From SIG636 sp045604285 (GTDB lineage: Bacteria > Bacillota > Clostridia > Oscillospirales > CAG-382): DNA of 15,373 nucleotides. The stretch covers positions 1 through 15,373 of the forward strand of contig JAZUNS010000024.1 in assembly GCA_045604285.1 (NCBI GenBank), in the 5' to 3' direction. The stretch's first letter is position 1, and each line of letters opens with the position of its first letter. The notes under the pieces were generated by a model. That model saw only the letters and a program-made list of their open reading frames with translations. It did no database searches and had not been told where the DNA came from. The position numbers and the translations under genes were made by a program. This document shows positions 1-8,028 of the stretch, piece after piece.

Positions 1-47
1 GTTCTCGCCTCGGTTTGTTTCGTCTGCACTCTTTCTCAGTACTCTGC

Positions 48-78
48 CAGGCTGATGACAAGGTTTGTCATCAGCCTG
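48..78. repeat. Perfect 13-bp hairpin, first of a back-to-back pair
   Basis: The arm CAGGCTGATGACA (48-60) is exactly complementary to TGTCATCAGCCTG (66-78), with a 5-base loop AGGTT. No run of T follows it on either strand, so by itself it is not a normal intrinsic terminator. It lies one base from a second perfect hairpin that does have a T-rich tail. Together they probably close a rightward transcript that begins left of the window. The alternative is a small repeated intergenic element, which cannot be judged from one copy. Confidence 0.6.
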
Positions 79-117
79 ATGGTTCGCAACACACGTTGCG
101 AACCATTTTTATTCTTT
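79..117 (+). terminator. Rho-independent terminator for a gene left of the window
   Basis: The stem pairs ATGGTTCGCAAC (79-90) with GTTGCGAACCAT (95-106) around the loop ACAC. It is followed on the plus strand by a T-rich tail (TTTTTATTCTTT). The form fits an intrinsic terminator for rightward transcription. The histidine kinase gene ends at 173 reading the other way, so the two transcripts converge here. The first 47 bases show no coding sequence that I can recognise. Confidence 0.65.
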
Positions 118-172
118 AACATTTTCTAAAACGTTTTACACGGTGTTAGCCTTAATTTCACCGTTGGTTGGC

Positions 173-1219
173 TTATATTGCGTTTTTACTTACAGGTAGC
201 TCCACGGTGAAAATACTACCCCTGCCTACCTCGCTTTTTACCTTTATTCTGCCGCCGCATAGCTCGGCTATACGCTTGCAAAGGGTCAAGCCCAGACCGT
301 GCCCCTCGGACTTATGAGAGGTATCAGCTTGATAAAACCTATCAAACACCTTCCCTATTTTGTCAGCGGGGATGCCCTCGCCCTCGTCGCTTACCGAGAC
401 GGAAACAACACCGTCTTTTTCAAAGCAGCGCAAAGAAAGCTTGCCGCCCCGAGGGCTGAATTTTATTCCGTTGGAGATAAGATTAAGCCATAGATGAGAC
501 AGCATATCCTCATCAGAAACGAAGTATACCTCGTCAAGCTCTACGTCAAGCTCCAGCTCCTTTTCGCTCCACTGTCTTTCAAGCAGAAGCAGACAATGCC
601 TTAGCTGCTCGTCCAAAGAAAATCGCTCTTCCCTGGCGGGGCTGCTGGTATGCTCAAGGTCGGTCAAAAGAAGAACGTTTGCCGCCATATCCGCCAGCCT
701 GTCCGACTCGTCAACTATTATTTGCAGGTACTCTCTCCGCTGGCTTTCGTTTAGGCTGTTATCCTCCAACAGCTCTCTTGCAAAGCCTTTTATGGAATTT
801 ATCGGGGTTTTAAACTCGTGAGAGAAATTGCTTATAAAGTCAGTACGCAAAAGCTTGGTATTGCCAAGCTCCTCTACCATGCCGTTAAAGCCCGAAACCA
901 GTGCCTTTATCTCATCGGAGGTGTTGGTCTCCTCCACCCTTACGGTAAAATCTCCGTTTTTAACCTTTTCCGTTGCCTTTGCCAAGTTTTTGATAGGCAC
1001 AACGAAAAAGCGGGTTATCGGCACGGAAAACAAGGTGCCCAAAAAGATTACCGATACGGAAAGAATAAACATAAAGGGATAATTGCTGACGGGATTAGAG
1101 CCCTTCTCCGCCAACAAAAAGTAAACGTAAAAGCTTATTATTATAAGCGATCCCGTAAAAAGCAGCACAAACAGTACAGCTAATATGGTAAGCGCCCTTA
1201 TTGAAAGACGCCGCCTCAT
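173..1219 (-). CDS. Membrane sensor histidine kinase (HAMP, HisKA, HATPase_c)
   Basis: A 348-residue sensor kinase that would autophosphorylate on His and pass the phosphate to the regulator encoded just upstream. Two membrane segments (about 10-34 and 50-72) enclose a very short outside loop of about 15 residues, followed by a HAMP linker (about 70-120). The H-box reads NFSHEFKTP with the phospho-acceptor at His134. The catalytic domain has an N-box around WLNLISN (244-250), a G1 box DEGEGIP (278-284) and a G2 box GHGLGL (306-311), so it looks active. The small outside loop suggests that it senses the membrane or a partner protein rather than a bulky ligand. Its ATG overlaps the stop codon of the regulator (ATGA), so the two are translationally coupled. 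The signal is unknown; VanS- or ResE-type naming would be a guess. Confidence 0.93.
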   Translation of the reverse strand: MRRRLSIRALTILAVLFVLLFTGSLIIISFYVYFLLAEKGSNPVSNYPFMFILSVSVIFLGTLFSVPITRFFVVPIKNLAKATEKVKNGDFTVRVEETNTSDEIKALVSGFNGMVEELGNTKLLRTDFISNFSHEFKTPINSIKGFARELLEDNSLNESQRREYLQIIVDESDRLADMAANVLLLTDLEHTSSPAREERFSLDEQLRHCLLLLERQWSEKELELDVELDEVYFVSDEDMLSHLWLNLISNGIKFSPRGGKLSLRCFEKDGVVSVSVSDEGEGIPADKIGKVFDRFYQADTSHKSEGHGLGLTLCKRIAELCGGRIKVKSEVGRGSIFTVELPVSKNAI

Positions 1220-1896
1220 TTTCCGTCACCGCAAACGGCCTTGTAGCCAAGCCCTCTGACCGTTACTATAGAAAAATCGTCGTTGGTCTTAAAGCGCTCT
1301 CTAAGTCGGTTGATATGTACGTCCACGGTGCGCTCGTCGGTTTCACTTTCCATATCCCATATCTCATCCATAAGCTGGCGGCGGGTGTGTATCTTGCCCG
1401 GCGAAGAAAGCAGCTTAAAGATAAGCAAAAACTCTTTTTGCGGCAGGGTATCGCACTTGTCACCGACGCTTACGGTAAGGGATTCGTAATCAAAAACGGT
1501 ATTGCCCACCTGCAAGCGCTTTTCGTTTACTATTTTTGCACGGCGAAGCAAGGCAGCTATTCTAAGCAACAGCTCCTCTTCATCCACGGGCTTAACAACG
1601 TAATCGTCCGTACCGGAAATAAAGCCCTTGCGCTTATCCACGGCAGAATCCTTTGCGGTTACCATTATTATTGGGGTGTTTATACCGCACTCTCTAAGAG
1701 TAGACGCAAACTCAAAGCCGTCCATGCCGGGCATCATTACGTCCAGCAAGATCAGGTCGGTGTGCTTGCGGTCAAGCAGCTCCAGCGCCTCATTACCGTC
1801 ATTGGCAACGGTAACGCTGTAGCCCGCACGGGTAAGAAACGCCTTGTGAAGCTTGCAGGTATTTGCGTTATCGTCAACAACCATAATATTAAACAT
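1216..1896 (-). CDS. OmpR/PhoB-family response regulator
   Basis: A 226-residue two-domain transcription regulator. The receiver domain (about 1-118) has the acidic pair Asp8-Asp9, the phospho-acceptor Asp52 in LILLDVMMPGMDG, Thr80 in MVTA and Lys102 in VVKP, so all switch residues are present. A winged-helix DNA-binding domain follows (about 125-222) with the typical segment RTVDVHINRLRERF and a C-terminal GLGYKA hairpin. The ATG is preceded by AGAGGTGA at a spacing of about 6 bases. It is the first gene of a two-gene operon with the histidine kinase, with which it overlaps by 4 bases. It faces psd across a 146-base divergent promoter region and could act there, but no repeated binding site was recognised. 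Its targets are unknown. Confidence 0.94.
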   Translation of the reverse strand: MFNIMVVDDNANTCKLHKAFLTRAGYSVTVANDGNEALELLDRKHTDLILLDVMMPGMDGFEFASTLRECGINTPIIMVTAKDSAVDKRKGFISGTDDYVVKPVDEEELLLRIAALLRRAKIVNEKRLQVGNTVFDYESLTVSVGDKCDTLPQKEFLLIFKLLSSPGKIHTRRQLMDEIWDMESETDERTVDVHINRLRERFKTNDDFSIVTVRGLGYKAVCGDGK

Positions 1897-1920
1897 TTAT
1901 AATCACCTCTTGTAAGACTT

Positions 1921-1949
1921 ATTATAGCACAACCTTTGCCAAAAAGGAA
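1921..1949 (-). promoter_or_regulatory. Probable sigma-A promoter for the two-component operon
   Basis: Read on the minus strand, TATAAT (1921-1926) is preceded by TGC, which makes an extended -10 element (TGnTATAAT). The best -35 at 17 bases is TTCCTT (1944-1949), a weak match, which is usual for extended -10 promoters. Transcription would start near 1914, only a few bases before the ribosome binding site (1903-1910). Confidence 0.55.
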
Positions 1950-1979
1950 CAGCAAAACGCAATTTTTAGCTATCTGATG

Positions 1980-2008
1980 TTGACAAAAGATTGCATTGGT
2001 TGTATAAT
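1980..2008 (+). promoter_or_regulatory. Consensus sigma-A promoter for psd-metK
   Basis: TTGACA (1980-1985) and TATAAT (2003-2008) are both perfect consensus boxes with the ideal 17-base spacer. Transcription should start near 2015, giving a leader of about 28 bases with AAGGA (2029-2033) ahead of the psd ATG. No riboswitch fits in so short a leader, so expression is likely strong and constitutive unless the neighbouring response regulator represses it. Confidence 0.85.
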
Positions 2009-2042
2009 GTAACAGAATATAGAAGTGTAAGGATTATAGCAT

Positions 2043-2915
2043 ATGGCATTGTTATTAAAAGACAGGAACGGCAACTACGTTATCGTTGGCAACAAGCAAG
2101 AGCGCACCCTTAAATTCTTATATAAAACCGTATCCGGCAGAATGGTTCTTAAGCTTTTGACCCGACCCGTGGTATCAAAGGTTACGGGCAGGGTGCTTAG
2201 CAGCAGAATAAGTGCCTTTGCGGCTAAAAGTGCCATTAAAAAGCGCAAAATAGAAACAGAAATGCTTGAAAAAAGCAAGTTCCGTTCTTATAACGACTTT
2301 TTTACAAGAAAGCTTAGGGAAGGCGGCAGAGTGGTTGATATGCAGCCCTGCTCCTTGGTAAGCCCGTGTGATTCCAAGCTTTCCGTTTACGATATAGGCA
2401 AGGACAGCCAATTCGTTATTAAGGGTACGCCCTACACCGTAAGCGACCTGCTTGGCGGTGACGAAATATATAAAAGCTTTCTTGGCGGCACCTGCCTTGT
2501 TTTTAGGCTGGCTGTTGACGATTATCACCGCTACTGTTATTTTGATAACGGCAAAAAGGGTGATAACACCTACCTTAAGGGTATTTTGCACACGGTGCAT
2601 CCCATAGTTGTTGGTGAGTATAACATTTACAAGCGCAACTGCCGTGAGTACACGGTGCTGGAAACAGAGAATTTCGGCAAGGCGGTACAGGTTGAGGTTG
2701 GCGCGCTTATGGTGGGTAAAATAAAAAACTTCCACGGCGCACACGCCTTTAAGCGCGGCGAAGAAAAGGGTATGTTTGAGTTTGGCGGCTCTACCATCGT
2801 ACTGCTGTTGCAGGAAGGGGTTGCAACCATCGACAGCGACATATTGCAAAACAGTGCCAACGGCGTTGAAACCATAGTTAAATACGGCGAAAAAATCGGC
2901 GTTAAAGTACAGTAA
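2043..2915 (+). CDS. psd: Phosphatidylserine decarboxylase proenzyme
   Basis: Makes phosphatidylethanolamine from phosphatidylserine at the membrane. The 290-residue proenzyme should cut itself between Gly249 and Ser250 within FGGST (247-251), turning Ser250 into the pyruvoyl cofactor of a 41-residue alpha chain. Family marks include YNDFFTRKLR (83-92), the SPCDS site with the likely catalytic Asp110, and DYHRY with His162. The second His of the usual YHRxH motif is replaced by Cys165, which is noted as a finding. Length and the GGST cleavage site fit the Clostridium-type enzymes. The ATG at 2043 has AAGGA 9 bases upstream. No phosphatidylserine synthase gene lies beside it. metK follows after 24 bases, so the two are probably cotranscribed. 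Confidence 0.93.
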   Translation: MALLLKDRNGNYVIVGNKQERTLKFLYKTVSGRMVLKLLTRPVVSKVTGRVLSSRISAFAAKSAIKKRKIETEMLEKSKFRSYNDFFTRKLREGGRVVDMQPCSLVSPCDSKLSVYDIGKDSQFVIKGTPYTVSDLLGGDEIYKSFLGGTCLVFRLAVDDYHRYCYFDNGKKGDNTYLKGILHTVHPIVVGEYNIYKRNCREYTVLETENFGKAVQVEVGALMVGKIKNFHGAHAFKRGEEKGMFEFGGSTIVLLLQEGVATIDSDILQNSANGVETIVKYGEKIGVKVQ

Positions 2916-2939
2916 ATTATAATTAGAAAGGTATATATT

Positions 2940-4118
2940 ATGAAAAAGTTTTTTACCTCTGAATCGGTAACAGAAGGACATCCCGACAAAATATGTGACA
3001 GAATAAGTGACAGCGTGCTTGACGCTATCCTGGCTAAAGACCCCATGGCAAGAGTTGCCTGCGAAACCGCCTGCACCACCGGCTTGGTTTTGGTAATGGG
3101 CGAGATAACCACCGACGCTTACGTTGATATACAGGGCATTGTTAGAGGCGCTATTAAAGAGATCGGTTACGATTCCTCTGAAAAGGGCTTTGATTGCAAC
3201 ACCTGCGGCGTTATAGTTGCTTTGGACGAGCAGTCTAAGGATATAGCTATGGGCGTTGATAAGGCACTTGAAGCTAAGGAAGGCACCCTTTCCGACAAGT
3301 ATGATACCGGCGCAGGCGACCAGGGTATGGTTTTCGGCTTTGCTTGTGATGAAACCGAAGAGCTTATGCCCCTGCCTATCTCCATGTCCCACAAGCTTTC
3401 CAAGCAGCTTACCGCAGTACGCAAGAACGGCACCCTGCCCTACCTTCGTGCAGACGGCAAGACCCAGGTAACCGTTGAGTATGAGGACGGCAAGGCCGTA
3501 AGAATAGACAGCATCGTTGTTTCCTCTCAGCACGCTGAGGAAATAGGCCTTGAACAGATCAGAGCCGACATAATTGCCAACGTTATTAAGCCCATAGTTC
3601 CCGCAAATTACATAGACGAAAACACCAAGATATACGTTAACCCCACGGGTAGATTCGTTACCGGCGGCCCCAACGGTGACAGCGGCCTTACCGGCAGAAA
3701 GATCATAGTTGATACCTACGGCGGCTACGCAAGCCACGGCGGCGGCGCATTCTCCGGCAAGGACCCCACAAAGGTTGACCGCAGCGCAGCTTACATGGCA
3801 CGCTACGTTGCAAAGAACGTTGTTGCTTCCGGCATAGCTTCTGCTTGCGAGGTTCAGATTGCTTACGCCATCGGCGTTGCAAAGCCCCTTTCCGTTTACA
3901 TTGATACCAGAGGTACCTGCAGCGTTGTATCCGACCAGCGTCTTGCAGAGATAGTTAACGAGGTGTTTGATCTTCGCCCCGCAGCCATCATCGAAAAGCT
4001 TGAGCTTAGAAAGCCTATTTACGCTCCCCTCTCCGCTTACGGTCATTTCGGCAGAGAAGAGCTTGGCGTTAAGTGTGAAGATACCGATATGGCAGAAGCC
4101 ATCAAGGCAAAAATATAA
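2940..4118 (+). CDS. metK: S-adenosylmethionine synthetase
   Basis: Forms S-adenosylmethionine from methionine and ATP in the cytoplasm. At 392 residues it has the usual family length and is complete. It starts with FFTSESVTEGHPDKICDRIS, containing the GHPDK ATP/Mg site (13-17). It also has the GAGDQGMVFGFA signature, the GGPNGDSGLTGRKI loop and the GGGAFSGKDPTKVDRSAAY P-loop-like signature. The ribosome binding site GAAAGG lies 8 bases before the ATG. No S-box (SAM) riboswitch or T-box stands ahead of it; it appears to ride on the psd promoter. The C-terminal part is normal (FGREELG). Confidence 0.98.
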   Translation: MKKFFTSESVTEGHPDKICDRISDSVLDAILAKDPMARVACETACTTGLVLVMGEITTDAYVDIQGIVRGAIKEIGYDSSEKGFDCNTCGVIVALDEQSKDIAMGVDKALEAKEGTLSDKYDTGAGDQGMVFGFACDETEELMPLPISMSHKLSKQLTAVRKNGTLPYLRADGKTQVTVEYEDGKAVRIDSIVVSSQHAEEIGLEQIRADIIANVIKPIVPANYIDENTKIYVNPTGRFVTGGPNGDSGLTGRKIIVDTYGGYASHGGGAFSGKDPTKVDRSAAYMARYVAKNVVASGIASACEVQIAYAIGVAKPLSVYIDTRGTCSVVSDQRLAEIVNEVFDLRPAAIIEKLELRKPIYAPLSAYGHFGREELGVKCEDTDMAEAIKAKI

Positions 4119-4134
4119 ACCAAAAACAAACCGC

Positions 4135-4163
4135 AAAAGGTCGGCGTAAAAGCCGACCTTTAA
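4135..4163 (+). terminator. Hairpin between metK and recD2, weak terminator or attenuator
   Basis: The stem AAAGGTCGGC (4136-4145) pairs with GCCGACCTTT (4152-4161) around the loop GTAAAA, 17 bases after the metK stop. The stem is strong, but the T tract after it is short (CTTTAAT), so termination is probably partial. Read-through would feed recD2, which starts 25 bases later and has no clear promoter of its own. Confidence 0.5.
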
Positions 4164-4185
4164 TAAACCTTACGGAGGATCTTAA

Positions 4186-6363
4186 GTGGACAAAATAGAA
4201 GGTGTAGTTGAACACATAGTATATACAAACCCCGAAAACGGCTATACCGTCTGTTTGATTGACTGTAACGGTGAGCCCGTTACCGCCGTAGGGCTGTTAC
4301 CCTCCACCGTAGAGGGCGAGCGGCTTATTGCCAAGGGCGGCTGGACAAACCACCCCAGCTTTGGCAAGCAGTTTCGTATTGAAAGCTACGAAAAGCAGTT
4401 GCCCGACGGTGTGGACGGGATTTACAAATTCCTTTCCTCCGGCTATATTAAGGGTCTGGGGCCCGTTAACGCCATGCGTTTGGTGGAAAAATACGGTGAG
4501 GATAGTTTTTCGGTACTTTCTGACCACCCCGAATGGCTTGCTGAATTCAAAGGCATAAGCAGAAAACGGGCGCTGGAGATTGGCGAGGATTTTAAGCTGA
4601 AGTTTGGTATGCGTGACGTTATAATGTTTTGCAGCAAATATTTCGGCACTGCAATATGCACCAAAATTTACAAGCGCTACGGCGGCGCCGCAGTTGATCT
4701 TATAAAATCCAACCCCTATATGCTTTGCGACGATATTGTAGGGATCGGCTTTGAACGGGTAGACAAAATGGCTATGGAGCTGGAGTTTCCCGCAGATGCA
4801 CCGGAAAGAGTTAAAAGCTTTATTAAGCACGTACTTTCGGTAGCGGCGTTTAATGGCGGACACTGCTATCTGCCTGCCGATGAGGTTATTGAAACCACGG
4901 CACGCAGCCTTGAGATAGAGCCTATGTATGCCGAAAGCTGTATGCTTGAGCTTTCAAAAATCGGCCAGCTTTATTTGGGAAGCGGGCGGTGCGCCCTAAA
5001 GCTGTATCACGAGGCAGAGCGCTTTGTTGCCCAAAAGCTGGCAAGCATGGCACGGTGCGAGCTTCCCTTTAGATTGACGGATATTGACCAAAGCATAAAA
5101 TTTTTGGAAGAAAAGTATGATATTGAATACGCCGCAAACCAAAAGCGCGCCATAAAATACGCCACAAGCAACGGCGTTACCGTGGTTACCGGCGGCCCCG
5201 GCACGGGTAAGACTACGGTTATCAAGGCGATTTTAGAGGTGTTTTCCGCATCGGGCATAAGCTTTAAGCTTTGCGCACCCACGGGCAGAGCAGCCAAGCG
5301 TATGAGCGAGGCTTCCGGCCACAAGGCAAAAACCATCCACCGACTTTTAGAGACCAAGTACAACAGCAAGGGAGAGCAAATCTTTATACACGACAGCCAC
5401 AATCCCCTGCCCTATAATGCAATTATAGTTGACGAGGTAAGCATGGTGGACGTTTTGCTGATGGAAAGCCTGCTTAGAGCAGTAAGGGACGGCTGTTATC
5501 TTATACTTATAGGCGACAGTGACCAGCTACCGCCGGTTGGTGCGGGCAACGTGCTTTCGGACATAATCGCCTCAAGGGTGTTCCCTGTAATACGGCTTAA
5601 CGAAATATTCAGACAAGCCCGTGAAAGTCTGATAGTTGTAAACGCCCACAGCATTAACGCAGGAGAGTTGCCGGAGTTAGGCAACAAAAAGAAAGACTTT
5701 TTCTTTTTGGAAAAGCAGGACGGCGAGGAGCTGTCCCAGCTAATAAGCCAGCTATGCAAAACAAGATTGCCTGCCAGCTACGGCATAGACCCCAAGGCAG
5801 ACATACAAATTATAACCCCTACCCGCAAGGGCCCCATGGGTACTGCCGCCCTTAACGTTTTGTTGCAGGAAGCCCTTAATCCCAAGGAAAAAGGTAAGGC
5901 AGAGTGCAAGATAGGAAGCATTATATACCGAGAGGGCGACAAAATAATGCAAACACGCAACAATTATGACATACCCTGGACCCAGGACGGTATAGACGGC
6001 GTGGGCGTTTTTAACGGAGATATAGGCATCATAAAGAAGCTTAATCTGCACGACCAAAGCGCAATTATCAAATTTGACGACAGAATAGCCGAATACGATT
6101 TTTCTATGTTTGAGGACGTAGAGCACGCCTACGCAGTTACCGTACATAAAAGCCAAGGCAGTGAATATCCTTTTGTTATTATCCCGTTTTTTGATTTTCC
6201 GCCAATGCTGATGTACCGCAGCCTGCTTTATACGGGCGTTACCAGGGCAAAGCAGATGTTTATAGGCGTGGGCAAGCCCCAAAAGCTTATGCAAATGGTT
6301 GCAAACGACAGAAAGCAACAGCGCAACACCACCCTGAGAGAATTGCTTGAATCAATAGAATAA
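4186..6363 (+). CDS. recD2: RecD2-type ATP-dependent 5'-3' DNA helicase
   Basis: A 725-residue superfamily 1B helicase of the RecD2/YrrC group, involved in DNA repair without RecBC partners. The N-terminal part (about 1-300) holds the RecD2-specific OB-like region and helix-hairpin-helix repeats (YIKGLGPVNAMRLVEKYG near 87-104; FKGISRKRALEIGEDF near 121-136). The motor begins with Walker A GGPGTGKTT (336-344), then APTGRAAKRM (364-373), the Walker B segment VDEVSMVD (415-422), GDSDQLPPVGAG (443-454), VTVHKSQGSEYP (651-662) and YTGVTRAK (682-689). All helicase motifs are intact. The start is GTG at 4186, chosen because GGAGGA (4174-4179) is 6 bases upstream and the following sequence MDKIEGVVEHIVY is the normal family start. 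metK next to recD2 is a familiar pairing in Clostridia. Confidence 0.95.
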   Translation: MDKIEGVVEHIVYTNPENGYTVCLIDCNGEPVTAVGLLPSTVEGERLIAKGGWTNHPSFGKQFRIESYEKQLPDGVDGIYKFLSSGYIKGLGPVNAMRLVEKYGEDSFSVLSDHPEWLAEFKGISRKRALEIGEDFKLKFGMRDVIMFCSKYFGTAICTKIYKRYGGAAVDLIKSNPYMLCDDIVGIGFERVDKMAMELEFPADAPERVKSFIKHVLSVAAFNGGHCYLPADEVIETTARSLEIEPMYAESCMLELSKIGQLYLGSGRCALKLYHEAERFVAQKLASMARCELPFRLTDIDQSIKFLEEKYDIEYAANQKRAIKYATSNGVTVVTGGPGTGKTTVIKAILEVFSASGISFKLCAPTGRAAKRMSEASGHKAKTIHRLLETKYNSKGEQIFIHDSHNPLPYNAIIVDEVSMVDVLLMESLLRAVRDGCYLILIGDSDQLPPVGAGNVLSDIIASRVFPVIRLNEIFRQARESLIVVNAHSINAGELPELGNKKKDFFFLEKQDGEELSQLISQLCKTRLPASYGIDPKADIQIITPTRKGPMGTAALNVLLQEALNPKEKGKAECKIGSIIYREGDKIMQTRNNYDIPWTQDGIDGVGVFNGDIGIIKKLNLHDQSAIIKFDDRIAEYDFSMFEDVEHAYAVTVHKSQGSEYPFVIIPFFDFPPMLMYRSLLYTGVTRAKQMFIGVGKPQKLMQMVANDRKQQRNTTLRELLESIE

Positions 6364-6367
6364 ATAA

Positions 6368-6435
6368 CAGCCCGCCCCCGTGTCACCCGTGTATGGCAAG
6401 TGACTTAAAGGGGGCGGGCTGCTATTTTCTTTCCC
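6368..6435. terminator. Strong GC-rich terminator, probably bidirectional
   Basis: The arm CAGCCCGCCCCC (6368-6379) is exactly complementary to GGGGGCGGGCTG (6410-6421). An inner pair GTCAC (6382-6386) with GTGAC (6400-6404) extends the stem. On the plus strand CTATTTTCTTT follows, a suitable tail for recD2. Read leftward the tail is TTATTTATT, so it can also stop the convergent transcript from the dockerin genes. It fills most of the 95-base gap between the converging genes. Confidence 0.88.
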
Positions 6436-6458
6436 TATCTATAGTTTAACGATTTGTT

Positions 6459-7925
6459 CTATTTTGCGGTGGTGCCGTTTATTATCATGTGGGGCCAGCC
6501 TTCATGGTGCAAATATACGTTTTGATAGCTACCGTCGGCAAGGGTGAAGGATACGCACCAGGTATTGGTGTTACCGTCGTAGTATACGGTGTAGTTCGTA
6601 TATTCAACGTCGGTCTGTCTAAGTGCCATTGCAAGGGCGCCTTCCTTATCAACTATAACTTTACTGCCTTTGCCGTAAACCAGGTCTTCGGTAATACGCT
6701 CGGTTTCGCCGGATATTGCGCCGCCGTTAACCTCATCATAAGAAAACTCTTCAAACAGCTTGGAGAATATCTTATGCTCACGCTTATAGTCCAGATGTCT
6801 GAATTGTACAACGCAATGGCTATCATCGGAGTTCAAAAAAGCATCCTTTATGTTTGCGGTAGTGCCGTCGTTGTAATATACGGTTACGTATTTGCTTTTA
6901 GCGGTTTCGAAATAATAGTTGTAGTTGGCGTCGCTGTAGAATATTTCCTTAACGGGTTCTACGTCCTTGCCTTCGGATTCGTCAACTATTTTTTCAATGT
7001 GCTTAACAGTATTAGGCGTATCGTGGATAATAAGCTTGGTTATACCGTTTTTATCAACGTAAACCAGCTTGTAGTTTACAGTGGGGCTTTCGTTATAAAA
7101 CCTAACTACGTAATAGTCCAAGGAATAGTTGTTTTCCTCATACGCATAAACCTCTTCCGTCCAACCGTTTTCAAAGGTTTCGCTAAGCTCCTTTGCCGCC
7201 AATTCTTTGACATCGGAATACTCAAAGTCCTCTATGGGCTTAGTGTTTACAAAGCCTTCGGTCTGCAAAGTGCCGGTTATCTCGGCTCTGCCGTCAAGAG
7301 CCGCTTCAAAAGTCGGTGCTACATTGTCCGGATTTTCAACACCGTTGCCGTAATAGTTATCACGGTAATATTTAAAATTTAGATATTCTCTAAAGCTGTT
7401 ACAGACGTCGGCATCAATAAGCTTTTCCTTACCGTACCATATCCCATAGTCTTTAAGCTCATCAATGGTAATATTGCCGTTTTCAAGCGCCTGCGCTATG
7501 TTTTCCCTGGTGCCGTCAGTATAATGAACCACGTAAAGGTGGCTTTCGATATTGGCAAAATAGTATGCGTACTCCTCATCGTACCAGAAATACTCGAAGG
7601 CGGTTGCCAGCATAACGCTAAGGCGGGTATCAAGAAAGTTTTCCACGTGGTCTATCTGCTTCGGTTTTATGCCTGCGTCATGCTTAAGGATTTTTGAGGC
7701 GTCAAGGCTGTTAACGTCGCCGTCGCTGTTAAAGTCTGCCGCTGTCAAGGGCTCGCCCTTAAGGGTTATAAGCTTTGCGTCGTGCTTTAGCACCTGTGCA
7801 GCGTCAAGGCTGGAAACCTTGCCGTCGGTGTTTACGTCACCCATATTAATAGTGTCTGCCGATGCAACACCGCCCACACCGAGGGCAAGTGCCGTAAGGC
7901 AAGCAATAATCTTGGTTTTCTTCAT
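6459..7925 (-). CDS. Secreted dockerin protein with repeated YYF and PepSY-like modules (copy 1)
   Basis: A 488-residue exported protein. It has a signal peptide (1-23) with likely cleavage after ASA, then directly an N-terminal dockerin of two Ca-binding F-hands: DVNTDG with ligands D30, N32, D34 and D41, and DFNSDG with D64, N66, D68 and D75. The rest alternates two modules, each present twice. A Tyr-rich module ending in YxDGTxxNIxxAL lies near 109-160 and 326-366. A PepSY-like module of about 90 residues lies near 206-303 and 398-485. No enzyme motif is recognised. A dockerin should bind a cohesin, but none is seen nearby. The ATG has AAGGAGG 8 bases upstream. It is a tandem paralogue of the gene just upstream and probably the last gene of a VWA-dockerin-dockerin operon. 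What the non-dockerin modules bind is unknown. Confidence 0.88.
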   Translation of the reverse strand: MKKTKIIACLTALALGVGGVASADTINMGDVNTDGKVSSLDAAQVLKHDAKLITLKGEPLTAADFNSDGDVNSLDASKILKHDAGIKPKQIDHVENFLDTRLSVMLATAFEYFWYDEEYAYYFANIESHLYVVHYTDGTRENIAQALENGNITIDELKDYGIWYGKEKLIDADVCNSFREYLNFKYYRDNYYGNGVENPDNVAPTFEAALDGRAEITGTLQTEGFVNTKPIEDFEYSDVKELAAKELSETFENGWTEEVYAYEENNYSLDYYVVRFYNESPTVNYKLVYVDKNGITKLIIHDTPNTVKHIEKIVDESEGKDVEPVKEIFYSDANYNYYFETAKSKYVTVYYNDGTTANIKDAFLNSDDSHCVVQFRHLDYKREHKIFSKLFEEFSYDEVNGGAISGETERITEDLVYGKGSKVIVDKEGALAMALRQTDVEYTNYTVYYDGNTNTWCVSFTLADGSYQNVYLHHEGWPHMIINGTTAK

Positions 7926-7940
7926 CTGTTGTTCCTCCTT
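7834..7940. repeat. 107-bp exact repeat, copy A (start of dockerin gene 1)
   Basis: These 107 bases are identical to 9400-9506. They cover the ribosome binding site, the whole signal peptide and the first residues of the dockerin. After a one-base insertion the match continues for another 15 bases (TTGTGTTATTCGCCG) into the spacer. This is the best conserved nucleotide block shared by the two dockerin genes, and it marks recent duplication or gene conversion. Confidence 0.93.
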
Positions 7941-8028
7941 GTTGTGTTATTCGCCGCAAAACATCAAAGGCGTTGCGCCGTTTTGCTCTGCGTTAACTAC
8001 TTGGTTATATCGGTAATAAAATGGTTAT
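7941..8028 (-). pseudogene. Decayed copy of the 3' end of the VWA gene
   Basis: This spacer between the dockerin genes aligns without gaps to the last codons of the VWA gene (9507 to about 9571). Shared blocks include GTGTTATTCGCCG (the Gly-Glu-stop end), CGCCGTTTT (Lys-Asn-Gly) and AACTA..TGGT. A weaker match follows around TATCGG and TAAAAATG after a gap. Read in the old frame (minus strand) it now contains in-frame stops (TAG and TGA), so it no longer codes. It is best read as the left part of the duplicated unit, carried along when the dockerin gene was copied. Confidence 0.7.

Noticed and set aside
121..172. A minus-strand terminator for the histidine kinase gene (ACGGTG 140-145 with CACCGT 159-164)
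   Set aside because: The stem is only six pairs with a 13-base loop, and the sequence after it is not a clear T tract. It is too weak to call.
2009..2042. A SAM riboswitch or other regulatory RNA ahead of psd-metK
   Set aside because: The leader is only about 28 bases and the psd-metK gap is 24 bases, too short for any known SAM-sensing RNA, and no fitting stems are seen.
2175..4136. A 653-codon open frame on the minus strand opposite psd and metK
   Set aside because: It lies entirely opposite two clearly real genes, has no ribosome binding site or recognisable domain, and has the odd composition of an antisense frame. It is a by-product of the codon use of psd and metK.
4297..6318. Open frames on the minus strand opposite recD2
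   Set aside because: All lie opposite an intact helicase gene, lack ribosome binding sites and known motifs, and are shadows of its coding frame.
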